A DNA stretch of 64,000 bases. Origin: F0422 sp003992255. Lineage in GTDB: Bacteria; Bacillota; Negativicutes; Veillonellales; Veillonellaceae. The DNA lies in contig NZ_RQVA01000007.1 in NCBI RefSeq assembly GCF_003992255.1, forward strand, positions 43,365-107,364, in the 5' to 3' direction. The notes beneath the pieces are model-generated. The model did not search any database. It was not told the origin of the DNA and saw nothing but the letters and a program-made list of their open reading frames with translations. How positions within the stretch are numbered: position 1 is the first letter of the stretch; every line of letters starts with the position of its first letter. A program made the translations under genes and the position numbers. Below, in pieces: positions 33,900-43,460 of this stretch.

Positions 33900-33928
33900 T
33901 TGACAAACTATATAAGTTATGGTTTAAT
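33900..33928 (+). promoter_or_regulatory. Predicted promoter of the purine permease gene
   Basis: Consensus TTGACA at 33900-33905, a 17-base spacer, and TTTAAT at 33923-33928. No purine riboswitch is visible between it and the start codon 48 bases later. Confidence 0.65.
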
Positions 33929-33976
33929 ATGAGTAGATTATAATTAGTATAACTTCTTAATGAATGGAGACATGAC

Positions 33977-35296
33977 ATGAGTGAAATGGCAAAACAAGTC
34001 CATCCTGTGGACGAGATGCTTCCCGTATCAAAGTTGTTTTCCTATGGTCTGCAACATGTGCTAGCAATGTATGCTGGAGCTGTAGCGGTCCCGATTATTT
34101 TGGCAAATGCATTAGGATTATCGTCGGCAGACTTAATTCGGCTTATTAATGCAGATCTATTTGCTTGTGGTATTGCAACGTTGATTCAGACATTAGGGAT
34201 AGGCCCTGTCGGTGCTAGAATCCCAATGATTCAAGGGGTAACGTTCGCTTCTGTAGCACCGATGATTATCATTGGTTCAGAACATGGCTTGCCAGCTGTG
34301 TATGGTGCGATTATTGTAGCCGGGCTATTTACTTTTTTGATTGCTCCTTATTTTAGTCGTTTGATTCGTTTATTCCCGCCAGTGGTAACGGGAACGATTG
34401 TGACGATTATCGGCATTAGTTTAATGCCGGTGGCTATTATGTGGATTGCAGGGGTCAATCCTGCTGCGCCTGATTACGCAAGTCCAACAAATTTATGGTT
34501 AGCGGGACTTACATTGTTGATTGTTGTCTTAGTGAACCGATTTACAAAAGGCTTTATTAGTAATCTATCGGTTTTGATTGGATTACTGGGTGGCACGCTC
34601 ATTGCCTATGCCTTAGGTGTTGTTAATTTTCACGAAGTAGGGCAGTCCGATTGGATGGCGTTAGTGACACCATTAGCATTTGGTATGCCAACATTTGATG
34701 TTAGTTCTATTATTGCCATGCTAGTCGTTATGTCTGTGTGTATGGTAGAAACTACTGGTGATGCTATTGCAATTGGTGAGATTGTAGATAAAAAGATTGA
34801 TAAAAAGACACTTGGTTCTTGTTTGCAAGCTGATGGATTATCCACATGTATCGGTGGTTTCTTGAACAGTTTCCCCTATACGGCATTTGCACAAAATATA
34901 GGATTGATTGCAGTAACTAATGTAAAAAGCCGATTTGTAGTGGCTACATCAGGCATTATTTTGATGGTTCTAGGTTTATTCCCTAAATTAGCCGCTGTAG
35001 TGGCATCGATTCCGAGTCCTGTATTGGGCGGAGCAGGGATTGCCATGTTTGGTATGATTATTGCTAGTGGTATTCGCTCGCTGGGTAAAGTAGACTATGA
35101 AAATAATCATAACTTAATTATTGTAGCATTAAGTATTGGTGTGGCTATGATACCAATTGGAGCACCTGAGTTCTATCATAATTTCTCTGCAGCAGCAAAA
35201 ATTATCTTTAAAAGTGGCATTACCTTTGGTAGTATCTTAGCAGTCGTATTGAATGTAGTGTTCAATGGACTGGGCAAAGAAGATACAAATCAATAA
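33977..35296 (+). CDS. Nucleobase:cation symporter-2 (xanthine/uracil permease family)
   Basis: A 439-residue inner-membrane carrier with about 12-14 membrane segments. NCS2 features: LQHVLAMYAGAVAVPIIL in the first segment, GIGPVGARIPMIQGVTFA, the acidic motif VETTGDAIAIGEI, and GGFLNSFPYTAFAQNIG. The Gln-His in the first motif and the Pro-Tyr-Thr-Ala-Phe region suit xanthine/urate carriers rather than uracil ones. It could supply xanthine to the Xpt enzyme encoded at 16244. The gene stands alone between its own promoter and terminator. Confidence 0.9.
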   Translation: MSEMAKQVHPVDEMLPVSKLFSYGLQHVLAMYAGAVAVPIILANALGLSSADLIRLINADLFACGIATLIQTLGIGPVGARIPMIQGVTFASVAPMIIIGSEHGLPAVYGAIIVAGLFTFLIAPYFSRLIRLFPPVVTGTIVTIIGISLMPVAIMWIAGVNPAAPDYASPTNLWLAGLTLLIVVLVNRFTKGFISNLSVLIGLLGGTLIAYALGVVNFHEVGQSDWMALVTPLAFGMPTFDVSSIIAMLVVMSVCMVETTGDAIAIGEIVDKKIDKKTLGSCLQADGLSTCIGGFLNSFPYTAFAQNIGLIAVTNVKSRFVVATSGIILMVLGLFPKLAAVVASIPSPVLGGAGIAMFGMIIASGIRSLGKVDYENNHNLIIVALSIGVAMIPIGAPEFYHNFSAAAKIIFKSGITFGSILAVVLNVVFNGLGKEDTNQ

Positions 35297-35335
35297 AGAG
35301 TGTGATAGCTAGCATTGTTACTAGTGTTGAGAAAG

Positions 35336-35394
35336 AAGAGCACGTCCTTTGGCTAATAAATTTTTATTAGAATCTTTGAGGGCGTGTTTTTTGT
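35336..35394 (+). terminator. Terminator of the purine permease gene
   Basis: A base stem (CACGTCCTT with a GAGGGCGTG partner) carries an inner stem CTAATAAA/TTTATTAG, followed by TTTTTTGTT. Confidence 0.85.
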
Positions 35395-35470
35395 TATAGC
35401 TTTACAAAATAAACATGTTATAATATGAACTATATAGGTAAATTTAAATATACTAATCTAAGGAGATATA

Positions 35471-35911
35471 ATGAGCGCTAAAATTATTGCTATATCAATT
35501 AGCAGAGCAAAAGGTCAGAAAAAAACGAATATTCCTGAAGCGGAATTGTTGGTCAATCACGGTATTGAAGGGGATGCGCACGCAGGCTCTTGGCATCGCC
35601 AGTTAAGCTTATTGGGCATTGAAAGTATTGAGCTCATGCGAAAAAGTGGAGCAGATGTAAACCCTGGTGACTTTGCTGAAAATATTACTGTGGAAGGACT
35701 AACATTATACCAGTTACCAGTGGGCACTAAGTTAGAGTTAGGCAAAACGGTTGTTGAAGTCACACAAATCGGCAAAGAATGTCATCATGGCTGTGAGATT
35801 ATGCAACAAGTTGGAAGCTGTATTATGCCGACACAAGGTATTTTTGGACGCATTTTAAAAGGTGGCATCATTCGTGTGGGAGATGCAGTGAGAATTATCG
35901 AGGATCAATAA
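35471..35911 (+). CDS. MOSC domain protein
   Basis: A 146-residue single MOSC domain, a fold used to handle molybdenum cofactor and sulfur. Typical features: GIEGDAHAGSWHRQLSLL, GDFAENITVEGL, and IGKECHHGCEI with two cysteines, then PTQGIFGRILKGG. It lies directly before moaA with no gap (stop 35909-35911, start 35912), so the pair works together in molybdenum cofactor metabolism. AAGGAGATATA precedes the ATG, and an extended -10 (TGTTATAAT) lies at 35416-35424. Confidence 0.88.
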   Translation: MSAKIIAISISRAKGQKKTNIPEAELLVNHGIEGDAHAGSWHRQLSLLGIESIELMRKSGADVNPGDFAENITVEGLTLYQLPVGTKLELGKTVVEVTQIGKECHHGCEIMQQVGSCIMPTQGIFGRILKGGIIRVGDAVRIIEDQ

Positions 35912-36874
35912 ATGCAAGATAGTCAAGGGCGTGTCATTGAATATGCACGCATATCGTTGACCGAAGCCTGCAATTTTTGTTGTACCTATTGTCGTCCTCA
36001 TGAAATTACAGAAGCTATGGCCCCCGTGTTGCCCGCATCTTTTTGGATGTCCGTGTTAGAAGCTTTGTGGTTAGGCGGAGTCAAAGCAGTACGCTTTACC
36101 GGTGGGGAACCTCTATTGTATCCACACTTATATGAATTGTTAGAGGCGGTGCAAAAAAAAGGATGGTTTTCTGATATTTCGATGACTACTAATGGGAGCT
36201 TACTTTCACAACAGGCAGACAAACTATATACGGCCGGCGTGCGTCGATTAAATATTAGCTTGGATTCCGTAGAGGAAGAAGGGTTTGCACAAGCCGTTGG
36301 ACGCTCGGGACAATTAGAGCGTGTATTGCAAGGAATCGAGGCGGCAAAAACAGTAGGCTTTAAGAATATAAAAATCAATACAGTTGTACAAAAACCTATG
36401 TCTGATGAGGAAGTTCGAGTATTGTTACACTATGGTGATACATGGAATGTGGTGTGGCGGTTTATTGAGTATATGCCATTTCAAGGTAAACAGAGTCATG
36501 TTCCTACATTTCAAGAATGGAAAGCACAGTTGGAACGTATTGTAGGGGCTCCTCTAGAGCTTGTGACAGATCGATTGGGATTCGGTCCAGCTCAATATTT
36601 CCGCTTACCTAGTGGGCAACGCATCGGGTTTATCTTCCCTTTATCTAATCAATATTGCTCTTCTTGTAATCGGATTCGATTTACGGCAGATGGCTATTTG
36701 CGATTGTGTTTGCTTCGAGATGAAGATTTAGAACTAAAACGTATGGTGCAACAAGGTGTCGATGCTCAGGCTATATTGCATTGTATAGAGGAAGCCTTGC
36801 AAGGACGATACGCAAGTCATGATGGAGAAGCTATTGAGAAGGTGGAACGACCAATGTGGCGCATTGGCGGATAG
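35912..36874 (+). CDS. moaA: GTP 3',8-cyclase (molybdenum cofactor synthesis)
   Basis: A 320-residue radical SAM enzyme that starts molybdenum cofactor synthesis from GTP. The radical SAM cluster motif is ACNFCCTYCRP (Cys-x3-Cys-x2-Cys), followed by RFTGGEPLL. The second cluster motif near the C-terminus is YCSSCNRIRFTADGYLRLCLL. The C-terminus ends in the double glycine (RIGG) needed for activity, so the gene is complete. MoaC and the other moa genes are not in the window. It starts at the base after the MOSC stop codon. Confidence 0.92.
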   Translation: MQDSQGRVIEYARISLTEACNFCCTYCRPHEITEAMAPVLPASFWMSVLEALWLGGVKAVRFTGGEPLLYPHLYELLEAVQKKGWFSDISMTTNGSLLSQQADKLYTAGVRRLNISLDSVEEEGFAQAVGRSGQLERVLQGIEAAKTVGFKNIKINTVVQKPMSDEEVRVLLHYGDTWNVVWRFIEYMPFQGKQSHVPTFQEWKAQLERIVGAPLELVTDRLGFGPAQYFRLPSGQRIGFIFPLSNQYCSSCNRIRFTADGYLRLCLLRDEDLELKRMVQQGVDAQAILHCIEEALQGRYASHDGEAIEKVERPMWRIGG

Positions 36875-36882
36875 GAGATATG

Positions 36883-37908
36883 ATGAAAGTAGAATCATTT
36901 GGACACTTACAAAATGGTCAAGAAGCAAAATTATATACATTAGAAAACGACACATTGCGAGTGCAAATTAGCAATTATGGTGCTACCATTGTAGCTGTCT
37001 ATGATAAAGTATTAGAACGTCATTTGGCATTGGGTTATGATTCTGTACAGGATTATGAAGTGCGCCATGGACAGTTAGGCGCTACGGTAGGCCGTGTAGC
37101 TAATCGCATTGCTAATGCAAACTATACGTGGAATGGAGTGGTCCATCAATTAGAGGCTAATAATGGGCCTAATTTATTGCATAGTGGAAAAGGAAATATT
37201 GGACATCGACTATGGGATGTAGTGGAAGAAGATTGCTCTGATGTATCAGTACATCTATCTCATACCATTACTTCCGAAGAAGATGGATTCCCAGGGGATC
37301 TCTATGTAGAAGCTGTCTTTAGAGTGGTAGAAGAAACACTAGTAGTAACATATGTGTACACAACCTCAGAGGACTCCTTTGTGAATTTGACGAACCATGT
37401 ATACTTTAATTTACATGGAGAAGGTGACTTATCTGGTCATGTATTAGAACTAGGGGCCCATCAATATATGCCATTTGGAGAACACCAAATTCCACAGATA
37501 GAACCAGCATCGGTAGAAGGAACTCCTTTTGATTTTAGAAAGGGGATAGATTTGCAAAAAGCCTTGGACTATTATGCAGATGTATTACATCCTTACAAAG
37601 GTTATGATCATGACTTTGTAACAGCTTCCGTTGATGGGCTGGATACAGAGGATTCTGTTGTACCATTTGCAGTGTTACAAGCTAAGGATGTGACTGCTGT
37701 ATTTCATACAGATGCACCACATTTTCAGGTGTATACAGGGAATTGGCTAAATGAGGAAGGTAGAGAGCGCCCGTATGGAAGCCATGCTGGAATTGCGATT
37801 GAACCTCAGTTTGTGCCGAATGATATTAATGTGAACGGTGAAAGCAAAACTAAGGCAGATACAGTTTATGAAAGAACGATAGCCTATTCATTTTTTCACC
37901 GGTCTTAA
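36883..37908 (+). CDS. galM: Aldose 1-epimerase
   Basis: A 341-residue cytosolic mutarotase that interconverts alpha and beta anomers of sugars such as galactose or glucose. Family motifs: SNYGATIVAVYDK, GATVGRVANRIANA, LLHSGKGNIGHRLWD, LTNHVYFNLHGEG with the catalytic His, and AGIAIEPQFVPN. Two ATGs stand together (36880 and 36883); the second was chosen for better spacing from GGAG. It lies eight bases after moaA and 28 before an alcohol dehydrogenase gene, so it may share a transcript with functionally unrelated genes. Confidence 0.9.
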   Translation: MKVESFGHLQNGQEAKLYTLENDTLRVQISNYGATIVAVYDKVLERHLALGYDSVQDYEVRHGQLGATVGRVANRIANANYTWNGVVHQLEANNGPNLLHSGKGNIGHRLWDVVEEDCSDVSVHLSHTITSEEDGFPGDLYVEAVFRVVEETLVVTYVYTTSEDSFVNLTNHVYFNLHGEGDLSGHVLELGAHQYMPFGEHQIPQIEPASVEGTPFDFRKGIDLQKALDYYADVLHPYKGYDHDFVTASVDGLDTEDSVVPFAVLQAKDVTAVFHTDAPHFQVYTGNWLNEEGRERPYGSHAGIAIEPQFVPNDINVNGESKTKADTVYERTIAYSFFHRS

Positions 37909-37936
37909 TATCTCTTAGGAAGGAGACAAGGGTCTT

Positions 37937-39112
37937 ATGAAACCATTTATATACCATAATCCAACAAAAATCGTGTTTGGGAAAGACTGTGTAGTAGAGT
38001 CTTTGGCTAGTGAATTAGAACAATATGGGAAACGAGTGCTAGTCACCTATGGTGGTGGAAGCATTAAGAAAAATGGTGTATATGATACTGTTATCAATGT
38101 ACTGCAAGAGGCAGGAAAAGAAGTTTTCGAATTAAGTGGTATCATGTCAAATCCACGTACTACAAAAGTGCGAGAAGGAATTGCTTTGTGTAAAGATCAT
38201 CAAATCGACTTTATATTGGCTGTAGGTGGTGGCTCTGTCATTGACTGCACAAAGTTTATTGCTGGTGGGGCTAAGTTACCTGATGGTGTTGATTTTTGGC
38301 AAACCTTCTTTTTAGAGCATCAGCCAGTAACAGAGGCGATTCCTTTTGGTGTTGTGTTGACGATGGCAGCCACAGGTAGTGAAATGAATAATGGCGGTGT
38401 TATCACAGATTGGGAGACACAAAAAAAATTAAGCGGCTACGGACCAGCTATCTTCCCGCAATTTTCTATGCTAGACCCAACATACACATATACTTTGCCA
38501 AGAGAACAGGTGGCGTATGGTATTGTAGATATGTTATCTCATTTGATGGAACAATATATGTCGACCCCAGATGATGATAATGTAACAGACTCTGCCATTG
38601 AAGGGGTGTTTAAAAATATCGTTCGCAATGGACGTAAATCTATGGAGAACTTAGAAGATTATGAAGCACGATCTAATATTATGTGGGGTGCAACTTTAGC
38701 ATTAAATCGTTCTTTAGGATTAGGCAAAGATCAAGATTGGATGACTCATGCTTTAGAGCATGCCCTATCTGCCTTTTATGATATTCCCCATGGAGAGGGC
38801 TTGGCCATTATGCATCCAGCCTATTTGCGATGGATTTTGCCAAAGGCTACCAATCGTTTGATGCGCTTTGCTCGTGAAGTATGGGGCATTGAACGTGGAA
38901 GTATGACAGAAGAGGAGTATGCCCTAGCAGGGATTGAGGCACTAGAAGCGTACTTCCGTGAAATTGGTGCACCTAGTACGTTACAAGAAGTAGGGATCCC
39001 GAAAGAATCTTTGGAAGCCATTGCGGAGAGTTGTGTACGGTATCCGACAGCCTACAGTAACTTATCAGTAGAAGATGCACAACTAATTTATGAAAGTGTC
39101 TTTGAAAAATAA
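37937..39112 (+). CDS. Iron-containing alcohol dehydrogenase (butanol dehydrogenase-like)
   Basis: A 391-residue cytosolic dehydrogenase of the BdhA/YugJ/YqhD type, reducing aldehydes with NAD(P)H. The nucleotide-binding motif is AVGGGSVIDCTKFIAGG. Iron ligands are read in the Asp of YGIVDMLSHLMEQ and the histidines of SHLMEQ, THALEHALSAF and DIPHGEGLAIMH. AAGGAGACAAGGGTCTT precedes the ATG at a rather long spacing. Coenzyme choice and aldehyde cannot be fixed by eye. Confidence 0.9.
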   Translation: MKPFIYHNPTKIVFGKDCVVESLASELEQYGKRVLVTYGGGSIKKNGVYDTVINVLQEAGKEVFELSGIMSNPRTTKVREGIALCKDHQIDFILAVGGGSVIDCTKFIAGGAKLPDGVDFWQTFFLEHQPVTEAIPFGVVLTMAATGSEMNNGGVITDWETQKKLSGYGPAIFPQFSMLDPTYTYTLPREQVAYGIVDMLSHLMEQYMSTPDDDNVTDSAIEGVFKNIVRNGRKSMENLEDYEARSNIMWGATLALNRSLGLGKDQDWMTHALEHALSAFYDIPHGEGLAIMHPAYLRWILPKATNRLMRFAREVWGIERGSMTEEEYALAGIEALEAYFREIGAPSTLQEVGIPKESLEAIAESCVRYPTAYSNLSVEDAQLIYESVFEK

Positions 39113-39121
39113 GGGTTTACA

Positions 39122-39150
39122 TTGACATTTCAAGGGAAAATCAGTATAAT
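39122..39150 (+). promoter_or_regulatory. Consensus promoter of greA-lysS
   Basis: TTGACA at 39122-39127, a 17-base spacer, and TATAAT at 39145-39150: a perfect match to the housekeeping sigma consensus. The 104 bases to greA contain a small hairpin (CAGTG/CACTG near 39200). Confidence 0.9.
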
Positions 39151-39254
39151 TATAACCATTGTAAAGAAGAAATTTAAGTAACTTTTTCATATAAGAAGCA
39201 GTGTCTAGTGGCACTGTTTTCTGTATATGAAGGAAAAGAAATGGAGAGACATAT

Positions 39255-39728
39255 ATGGCAGAGGTAAAAGAAACATTACTTACAGCCGAAGGCTTAAAGA
39301 AACTGGAAGAGGAATTAAATCATTATAAATCTGTACGTCGAATCGAAGTAGCTGAACGTATTAAGATTGCCATTTCCTACGGTGATATTTCAGAAAACTC
39401 TGAATATGATGATGCAAAAAATGAACAAGCTTTTATTGAAGGCCATATCATTGAATTAGAAAATAAAATTAATACAGCTAAGATCATTGATGAGAATGTG
39501 AAAGGCGATACGGTAGCAGTAGGTAGCAAAGTATTGCTATTGGATGAAGAATTTGGCGATGAAGTAGAATATACAATTGTAGGTTCTTCTGAAGCGGATC
39601 CTTTCAACAATCGTATTTCTAATGAATCTCCTGTAGGCATGGCCATTTTAGGCAAGACAAAAGGCGATACAGTAGAAGTCAATACACCAGATGGTGTGGT
39701 TGCTTTTAAAGTTTTAAATATTCAATAA
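39255..39728 (+). CDS. greA: Transcription elongation factor GreA
   Basis: Rescues backtracked RNA polymerase by promoting cleavage of the transcript end. The 157-residue protein has the N-terminal coiled coil (LTAEGLKKLEEELNHYKSV) with the acidic tip region DISENSEYDDAKNEQ, and the C-terminal FKBP-like domain containing SSEADPFNNRISNESPVG. A weak GGAGAG precedes the ATG. It is followed by lysS after 27 bases, an order seen in other Firmicutes. Confidence 0.96.
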   Translation: MAEVKETLLTAEGLKKLEEELNHYKSVRRIEVAERIKIAISYGDISENSEYDDAKNEQAFIEGHIIELENKINTAKIIDENVKGDTVAVGSKVLLLDEEFGDEVEYTIVGSSEADPFNNRISNESPVGMAILGKTKGDTVEVNTPDGVVAFKVLNIQ

Positions 39729-39755
39729 GGGTAAAAAAACAAAAGGAGGCCCCTC

Positions 39756-41273
39756 ATGAGCGAAGAAAGACAAGTACCTGAACAATTAGATTTGAATGAT
39801 CAAATGTTGGTACGCCGCGATAAGTTGGCGCAATATGAAGCAGATGGTATTTATCCATTTGGACAACGATTTGTTGTACAACATAAGGCTCTCCAAATTA
39901 AGGATGAGTTTCGCGATTTTGATGGTCAACCAGTCGTATTAGCTGGTCGATTGATGACAATTCGTTCTCATGGTAAAACAGCGTTTGCTAATTTACGTGA
40001 CTTATCTGGTGATATCCAAGTCTATTTCCGTCAAGATGTGATGGGAGAAGACGCTTACAAGTATGTAAAAATGCTTGATATGGGCGATCTAGTAGGTATT
40101 GAAGGTCACGTGTTTAAAACACAAAAAGGTGAGATTACAGTCAAAGTTAACAAATTGACTTTACTATCTAAATCACTTCGTCCATTGCCAGAAAAATGGC
40201 ATGGCTTAAAAGATACAGAGCTTCGTTACCGTCAACGCTATGTAGATTTAATTGTAAATCCAAGTGTTCGTGAAACGTTTGTAAAACGTACGAAAATCGT
40301 TGCAAAAATCAGAGAATATTTGAATCGCAATCAGTTCATGGAAGTAGAAACACCTATGATGCATGCTATCCCTGGTGGTGCGGCAGCACGTCCTTTCATT
40401 ACCCATCATAATGCATTGGACATCGATATCTATATGCGTATTTCTCCAGAGTTATATTTAAAACGTTTAATCGTAGGTGGCTTAGAACGCGTATACGAAA
40501 TCAACCGTTCTTTCCGTAATGAAGGTGTGTCTATTCGTCATAATCCAGAATTTACTATGATGGAATCCTACCAAGCCTATGGTAACTTTGAAGATGCGAT
40601 TGCCTTAACAGAAGGTATCGTATCCTACTGTGCGAAAGAAGTACTAGGTACGACAAAAATTAATTACCAAGGTATGGATATTGATTTAACTCCTCCTTGG
40701 AATCGTATCACAATGCAAGAAGGTATTAAACAATATACTGGTGAAGACTTTGATGCAGTAGAAACATTGAGCGAAGCTCGTGCTATTGCAGACCGTCTAA
40801 ATGTAGAATATGGTGATGCAGATGGCATTGGTAAAATCATGAATCTTTGCTTTGAAGAATATGTAGAAGAAAACTTGATGCAACCAACAGTTGTATATGG
40901 ACATCCAGTTGAAATTTCTCCATTGGCAAAACAAAATCGTGAGAAACCATTAACAACAGAACGTTTTGAAATCTTCATTTATGGTCGTGAATTAGCGAAT
41001 GGCTATTCCGAGTTAAATGATCCAATTGATCAAAAACAACGTTTTGAGTCTCAATTAAAAGAACGTGAAGCAGGTGATGATGAAGCCCATCGTATGGACG
41101 AAGACTTCGTAACAGCCTTAGAATATGGTTTACCACCAACAGCTGGTTTGGGTATTGGTATTGACCGTCTTGTGATGTTCTTAACTGATTCTGCATCGAT
41201 TCGTGATGTATTGTTGTTCCCTCTTATGAAACCAGAAGTGGCAAAACAAGAAGAGGAAGCTACAGAAGAATAA
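39756..41273 (+). CDS. lysS: Lysyl-tRNA synthetase (class II)
   Basis: Charges tRNA-Lys. The 505-residue protein has the N-terminal OB-fold anticodon-binding domain (GRLMTIRSHGKTAFANLRD) and the class II catalytic core: motif 2 around YEINRSFRNEGVSIRHNPEFT and motif 3 GLGIGIDRLVMFLTD. AAAGGAGGCCCCTC precedes the ATG. It is co-transcribed with greA from a consensus promoter; a terminator follows. Confidence 0.97.
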   Translation: MSEERQVPEQLDLNDQMLVRRDKLAQYEADGIYPFGQRFVVQHKALQIKDEFRDFDGQPVVLAGRLMTIRSHGKTAFANLRDLSGDIQVYFRQDVMGEDAYKYVKMLDMGDLVGIEGHVFKTQKGEITVKVNKLTLLSKSLRPLPEKWHGLKDTELRYRQRYVDLIVNPSVRETFVKRTKIVAKIREYLNRNQFMEVETPMMHAIPGGAAARPFITHHNALDIDIYMRISPELYLKRLIVGGLERVYEINRSFRNEGVSIRHNPEFTMMESYQAYGNFEDAIALTEGIVSYCAKEVLGTTKINYQGMDIDLTPPWNRITMQEGIKQYTGEDFDAVETLSEARAIADRLNVEYGDADGIGKIMNLCFEEYVEENLMQPTVVYGHPVEISPLAKQNREKPLTTERFEIFIYGRELANGYSELNDPIDQKQRFESQLKEREAGDDEAHRMDEDFVTALEYGLPPTAGLGIGIDRLVMFLTDSASIRDVLLFPLMKPEVAKQEEEATEE

Positions 41274-41321
41274 CATGATGTAATATGAGCGGCTATGATG
41301 GAAATCTCATAGTGCATACAC

Positions 41322-41359
41322 AAGCGGCTAAACTTTGTATGAGTTTAGCCGCTTTTTTG
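41322..41359 (+). terminator. Terminator of greA-lysS
   Basis: AAGCGGCTAAACT pairs perfectly with AGTTTAGCCGCTT, followed by a T-run. Confidence 0.95.
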
Positions 41360-41501
41360 TATCTTTGCAGTGTATGGGGGCTAGTTATATAAAAACTTAC
41401 CACACGGTACGTGCTGTATAAGGTAGAAATGTAATGGCAAATGTGCTAATATTAAAGATAGATTAATGAAGTACTTATATGAATTCTATGAGGTCATGAC
41501 T

Positions 41502-42779
41502 ATGTTGGATTTAAAATATGTCCGTGATCATATTGACACGGTACAAGAAAACCTAAATCGTCGCCATACTACGGGCGATTTAGACAGTTTTGTAAAGTTC
41601 TACGATGAAAGACGAGCTATCATTCAAGAAGTAGAACAATTGAAAGCGGTTCGTAATGCAGTAACCGCTGAAATTAGTCAATTAAAACGAAATAAAGAAA
41701 ATGCAGATGATAAAATTGCAGAAATGCAACGAGTGGGCGATGAAATTGGCGCTTTAGATGCTAAGTTACGTGAAGTAGAGATAGAGTTACAACAAGTCGC
41801 GTTGATGTTACCGAATATGTGTGATGCATCTGTACCAGTAGGGGCTGATGAAAATGACAACATCGAGCAACGCCGTTGGGGTACACCTCGTTCTTTCGAT
41901 TTTGAAGTAAAAGCACATTGGGACCTAGGTGAATCTTTGGGTATTTTAGATTTTGAAAGAGCGGCTAAAGAAAGTGGTGCTCGCTTTACAATTTACAAGG
42001 GCATTGGTGCTCGCTTAGAACGTGCATTGATTAACTTTATGTTAGATATGCATGGCAGTGCAGGATTCACAGAGATGATGACACCATATATTGTCACTCG
42101 TGAAACACTAACGAACACTGGGCAATTGCCTAAATTTGCGGAAGATATGTATAAAGTGGAAGGAGAAAATTATTTCTTGATTCCAACTGCAGAAGTTACA
42201 TTAACGAATTATCATGCGAACGAAATTTTAACTGCAGCAGAATTGCCTAAATACTATACTGCATTTACGGCATGTTTCCGTGCAGAAGCAGGTTCCGCTG
42301 GTCGAGATACACGTGGATTGATTCGACAACATCAATTCAATAAAGTTGAATTAGTCAAATTTGCTAAACCAGAAGAGTCTTTCCAAGAGTTAGAAAGCTT
42401 AACAGCACAAGCTGAAAGTATTTTACAAGCTCTAGAATTACCACATCGTGTGATCACACTGTGTACTGGTGATATGGGCTTTGGTTCTGCAAAAACATAC
42501 GACATTGAAGTGTGGATGCCAAGTCAAGGCGTGTACCGCGAAATCTCTTCTTGCTCTAACATGACTGATTTCCAAGCTCGTCGTGGTAATATCAAGTTCC
42601 GTCGTGAACAAAAAGGTAAACCAGAATTTGTACATACATTAAATGGATCTGGCTTAGCCGTAGGCCGTACGGTAGCAGCTATTTTAGAAAACAACCAAGA
42701 AGCAGATGGCTCTGTACGCATTCCAACTGCTCTTCAACCGTATATGGGAGGCTTAGCCGTAATTCATCCAGAGGCTTAG
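41502..42779 (+). CDS. serS: Seryl-tRNA synthetase
   Basis: Charges tRNA-Ser (and supplies Ser-tRNA for selenocysteine where used). The 425-residue protein begins MLDLKYVRDHIDTVQENL, has the long N-terminal coiled-coil arm (about residues 28-100), and the class II motifs FRAEAGSAGRDTRGLIRQHQ and NGSGLAVGRTVAAILEN. ATG 41502 was chosen because it is the family start and lies seven bases after GAGGT; ATG 41496 is too close. No T-box leader is visible upstream, unlike thrS. The transaldolase-like gene follows by 13 bases. Confidence 0.95.
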   Translation: MLDLKYVRDHIDTVQENLNRRHTTGDLDSFVKFYDERRAIIQEVEQLKAVRNAVTAEISQLKRNKENADDKIAEMQRVGDEIGALDAKLREVEIELQQVALMLPNMCDASVPVGADENDNIEQRRWGTPRSFDFEVKAHWDLGESLGILDFERAAKESGARFTIYKGIGARLERALINFMLDMHGSAGFTEMMTPYIVTRETLTNTGQLPKFAEDMYKVEGENYFLIPTAEVTLTNYHANEILTAAELPKYYTAFTACFRAEAGSAGRDTRGLIRQHQFNKVELVKFAKPEESFQELESLTAQAESILQALELPHRVITLCTGDMGFGSAKTYDIEVWMPSQGVYREISSCSNMTDFQARRGNIKFRREQKGKPEFVHTLNGSGLAVGRTVAAILENNQEADGSVRIPTALQPYMGGLAVIHPEA

Positions 42780-42792
42780 AAAGGAGTTTACT

Positions 42793-43437
42793 ATGAAATT
42801 CTTTATTGATACAGCTAATTTTGATGATATTAAAGCCGCTTATGAAATGGGCTTTATTGCAGGGGTAACAACAAACCCATCTTTGATTGTCAAAGAAAAA
42901 CGTGATTTACATGAAGTGATTCAGCAAATTGCGGATCTTGTAGAAGGACCTGTTAGTGCAGAAGTGATTGCGACTACGGCTCCAGAAATGGTGAAAGAAG
43001 CACATGAGTTAATTAAATTAGGGGATAATGTAGTTATTAAAGTACCTATGACAGCAGAAGGCTTAAAAGCTGTTACTATCCTTTCCAAAGAAGGTATTAA
43101 AACGAATGTGACTTTAATTTTCTCTGCTAACCAAGCCTTGTTAGCAGCTCGTGCAGGGGCTACCTATGTAAGTCCTTTTGTGGGCCGTGTAGATGATATT
43201 TCTATGGATGGTATTCAATTAATTGAAGATATTGCAGAAATTTTCATGGTTCACAATATTGCTACAGAAATCATTGCAGCTAGCGTCCGCACACCAATGC
43301 ATATGACACAATGTGCAAAAGCTGGCGCACATATTGCTACAGTACCGTTCAATGTGCTACAACAATCTTTAAAACATCCATTAACAGATGCGGGATTAGC
43401 ACGTTTTCTTGCGGACTGGGAAGCAGCCAATAAATAG
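42793..43437 (+). CDS. Transaldolase-like / fructose-6-phosphate aldolase
   Basis: A 214-residue short transaldolase of the TalC/FSA type. Typical segments: KFFIDTANFDDIKAAYEMG, AGVTTNPSLI, and the Schiff-base lysine in VVIKVPMTAEG. It moves dihydroxyacetone units between sugar phosphates in the pentose phosphate pathway, or cleaves fructose 6-phosphate; the two activities cannot be told apart here. AAAGGAGTTTACT precedes the ATG. glpX follows by 23 bases, so both belong to a sugar-phosphate unit. Confidence 0.92.
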   Translation: MKFFIDTANFDDIKAAYEMGFIAGVTTNPSLIVKEKRDLHEVIQQIADLVEGPVSAEVIATTAPEMVKEAHELIKLGDNVVIKVPMTAEGLKAVTILSKEGIKTNVTLIFSANQALLAARAGATYVSPFVGRVDDISMDGIQLIEDIAEIFMVHNIATEIIAASVRTPMHMTQCAKAGAHIATVPFNVLQQSLKHPLTDAGLARFLADWEAANK

Positions 43438-43460
43438 TAGACACAAGTGGGAGGATCAAA

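Noticed and set aside
33929..33976. Purine riboswitch before the purine permease
   Set aside because: Only about 48 bases separate the promoter from the start codon, too short for the aptamer, and no conserved loop sequences are present.
41360..41501. T-box leader before serS
   Set aside because: No GGGTGG-ACCGCG element or terminator/antiterminator pair was found in the gap.
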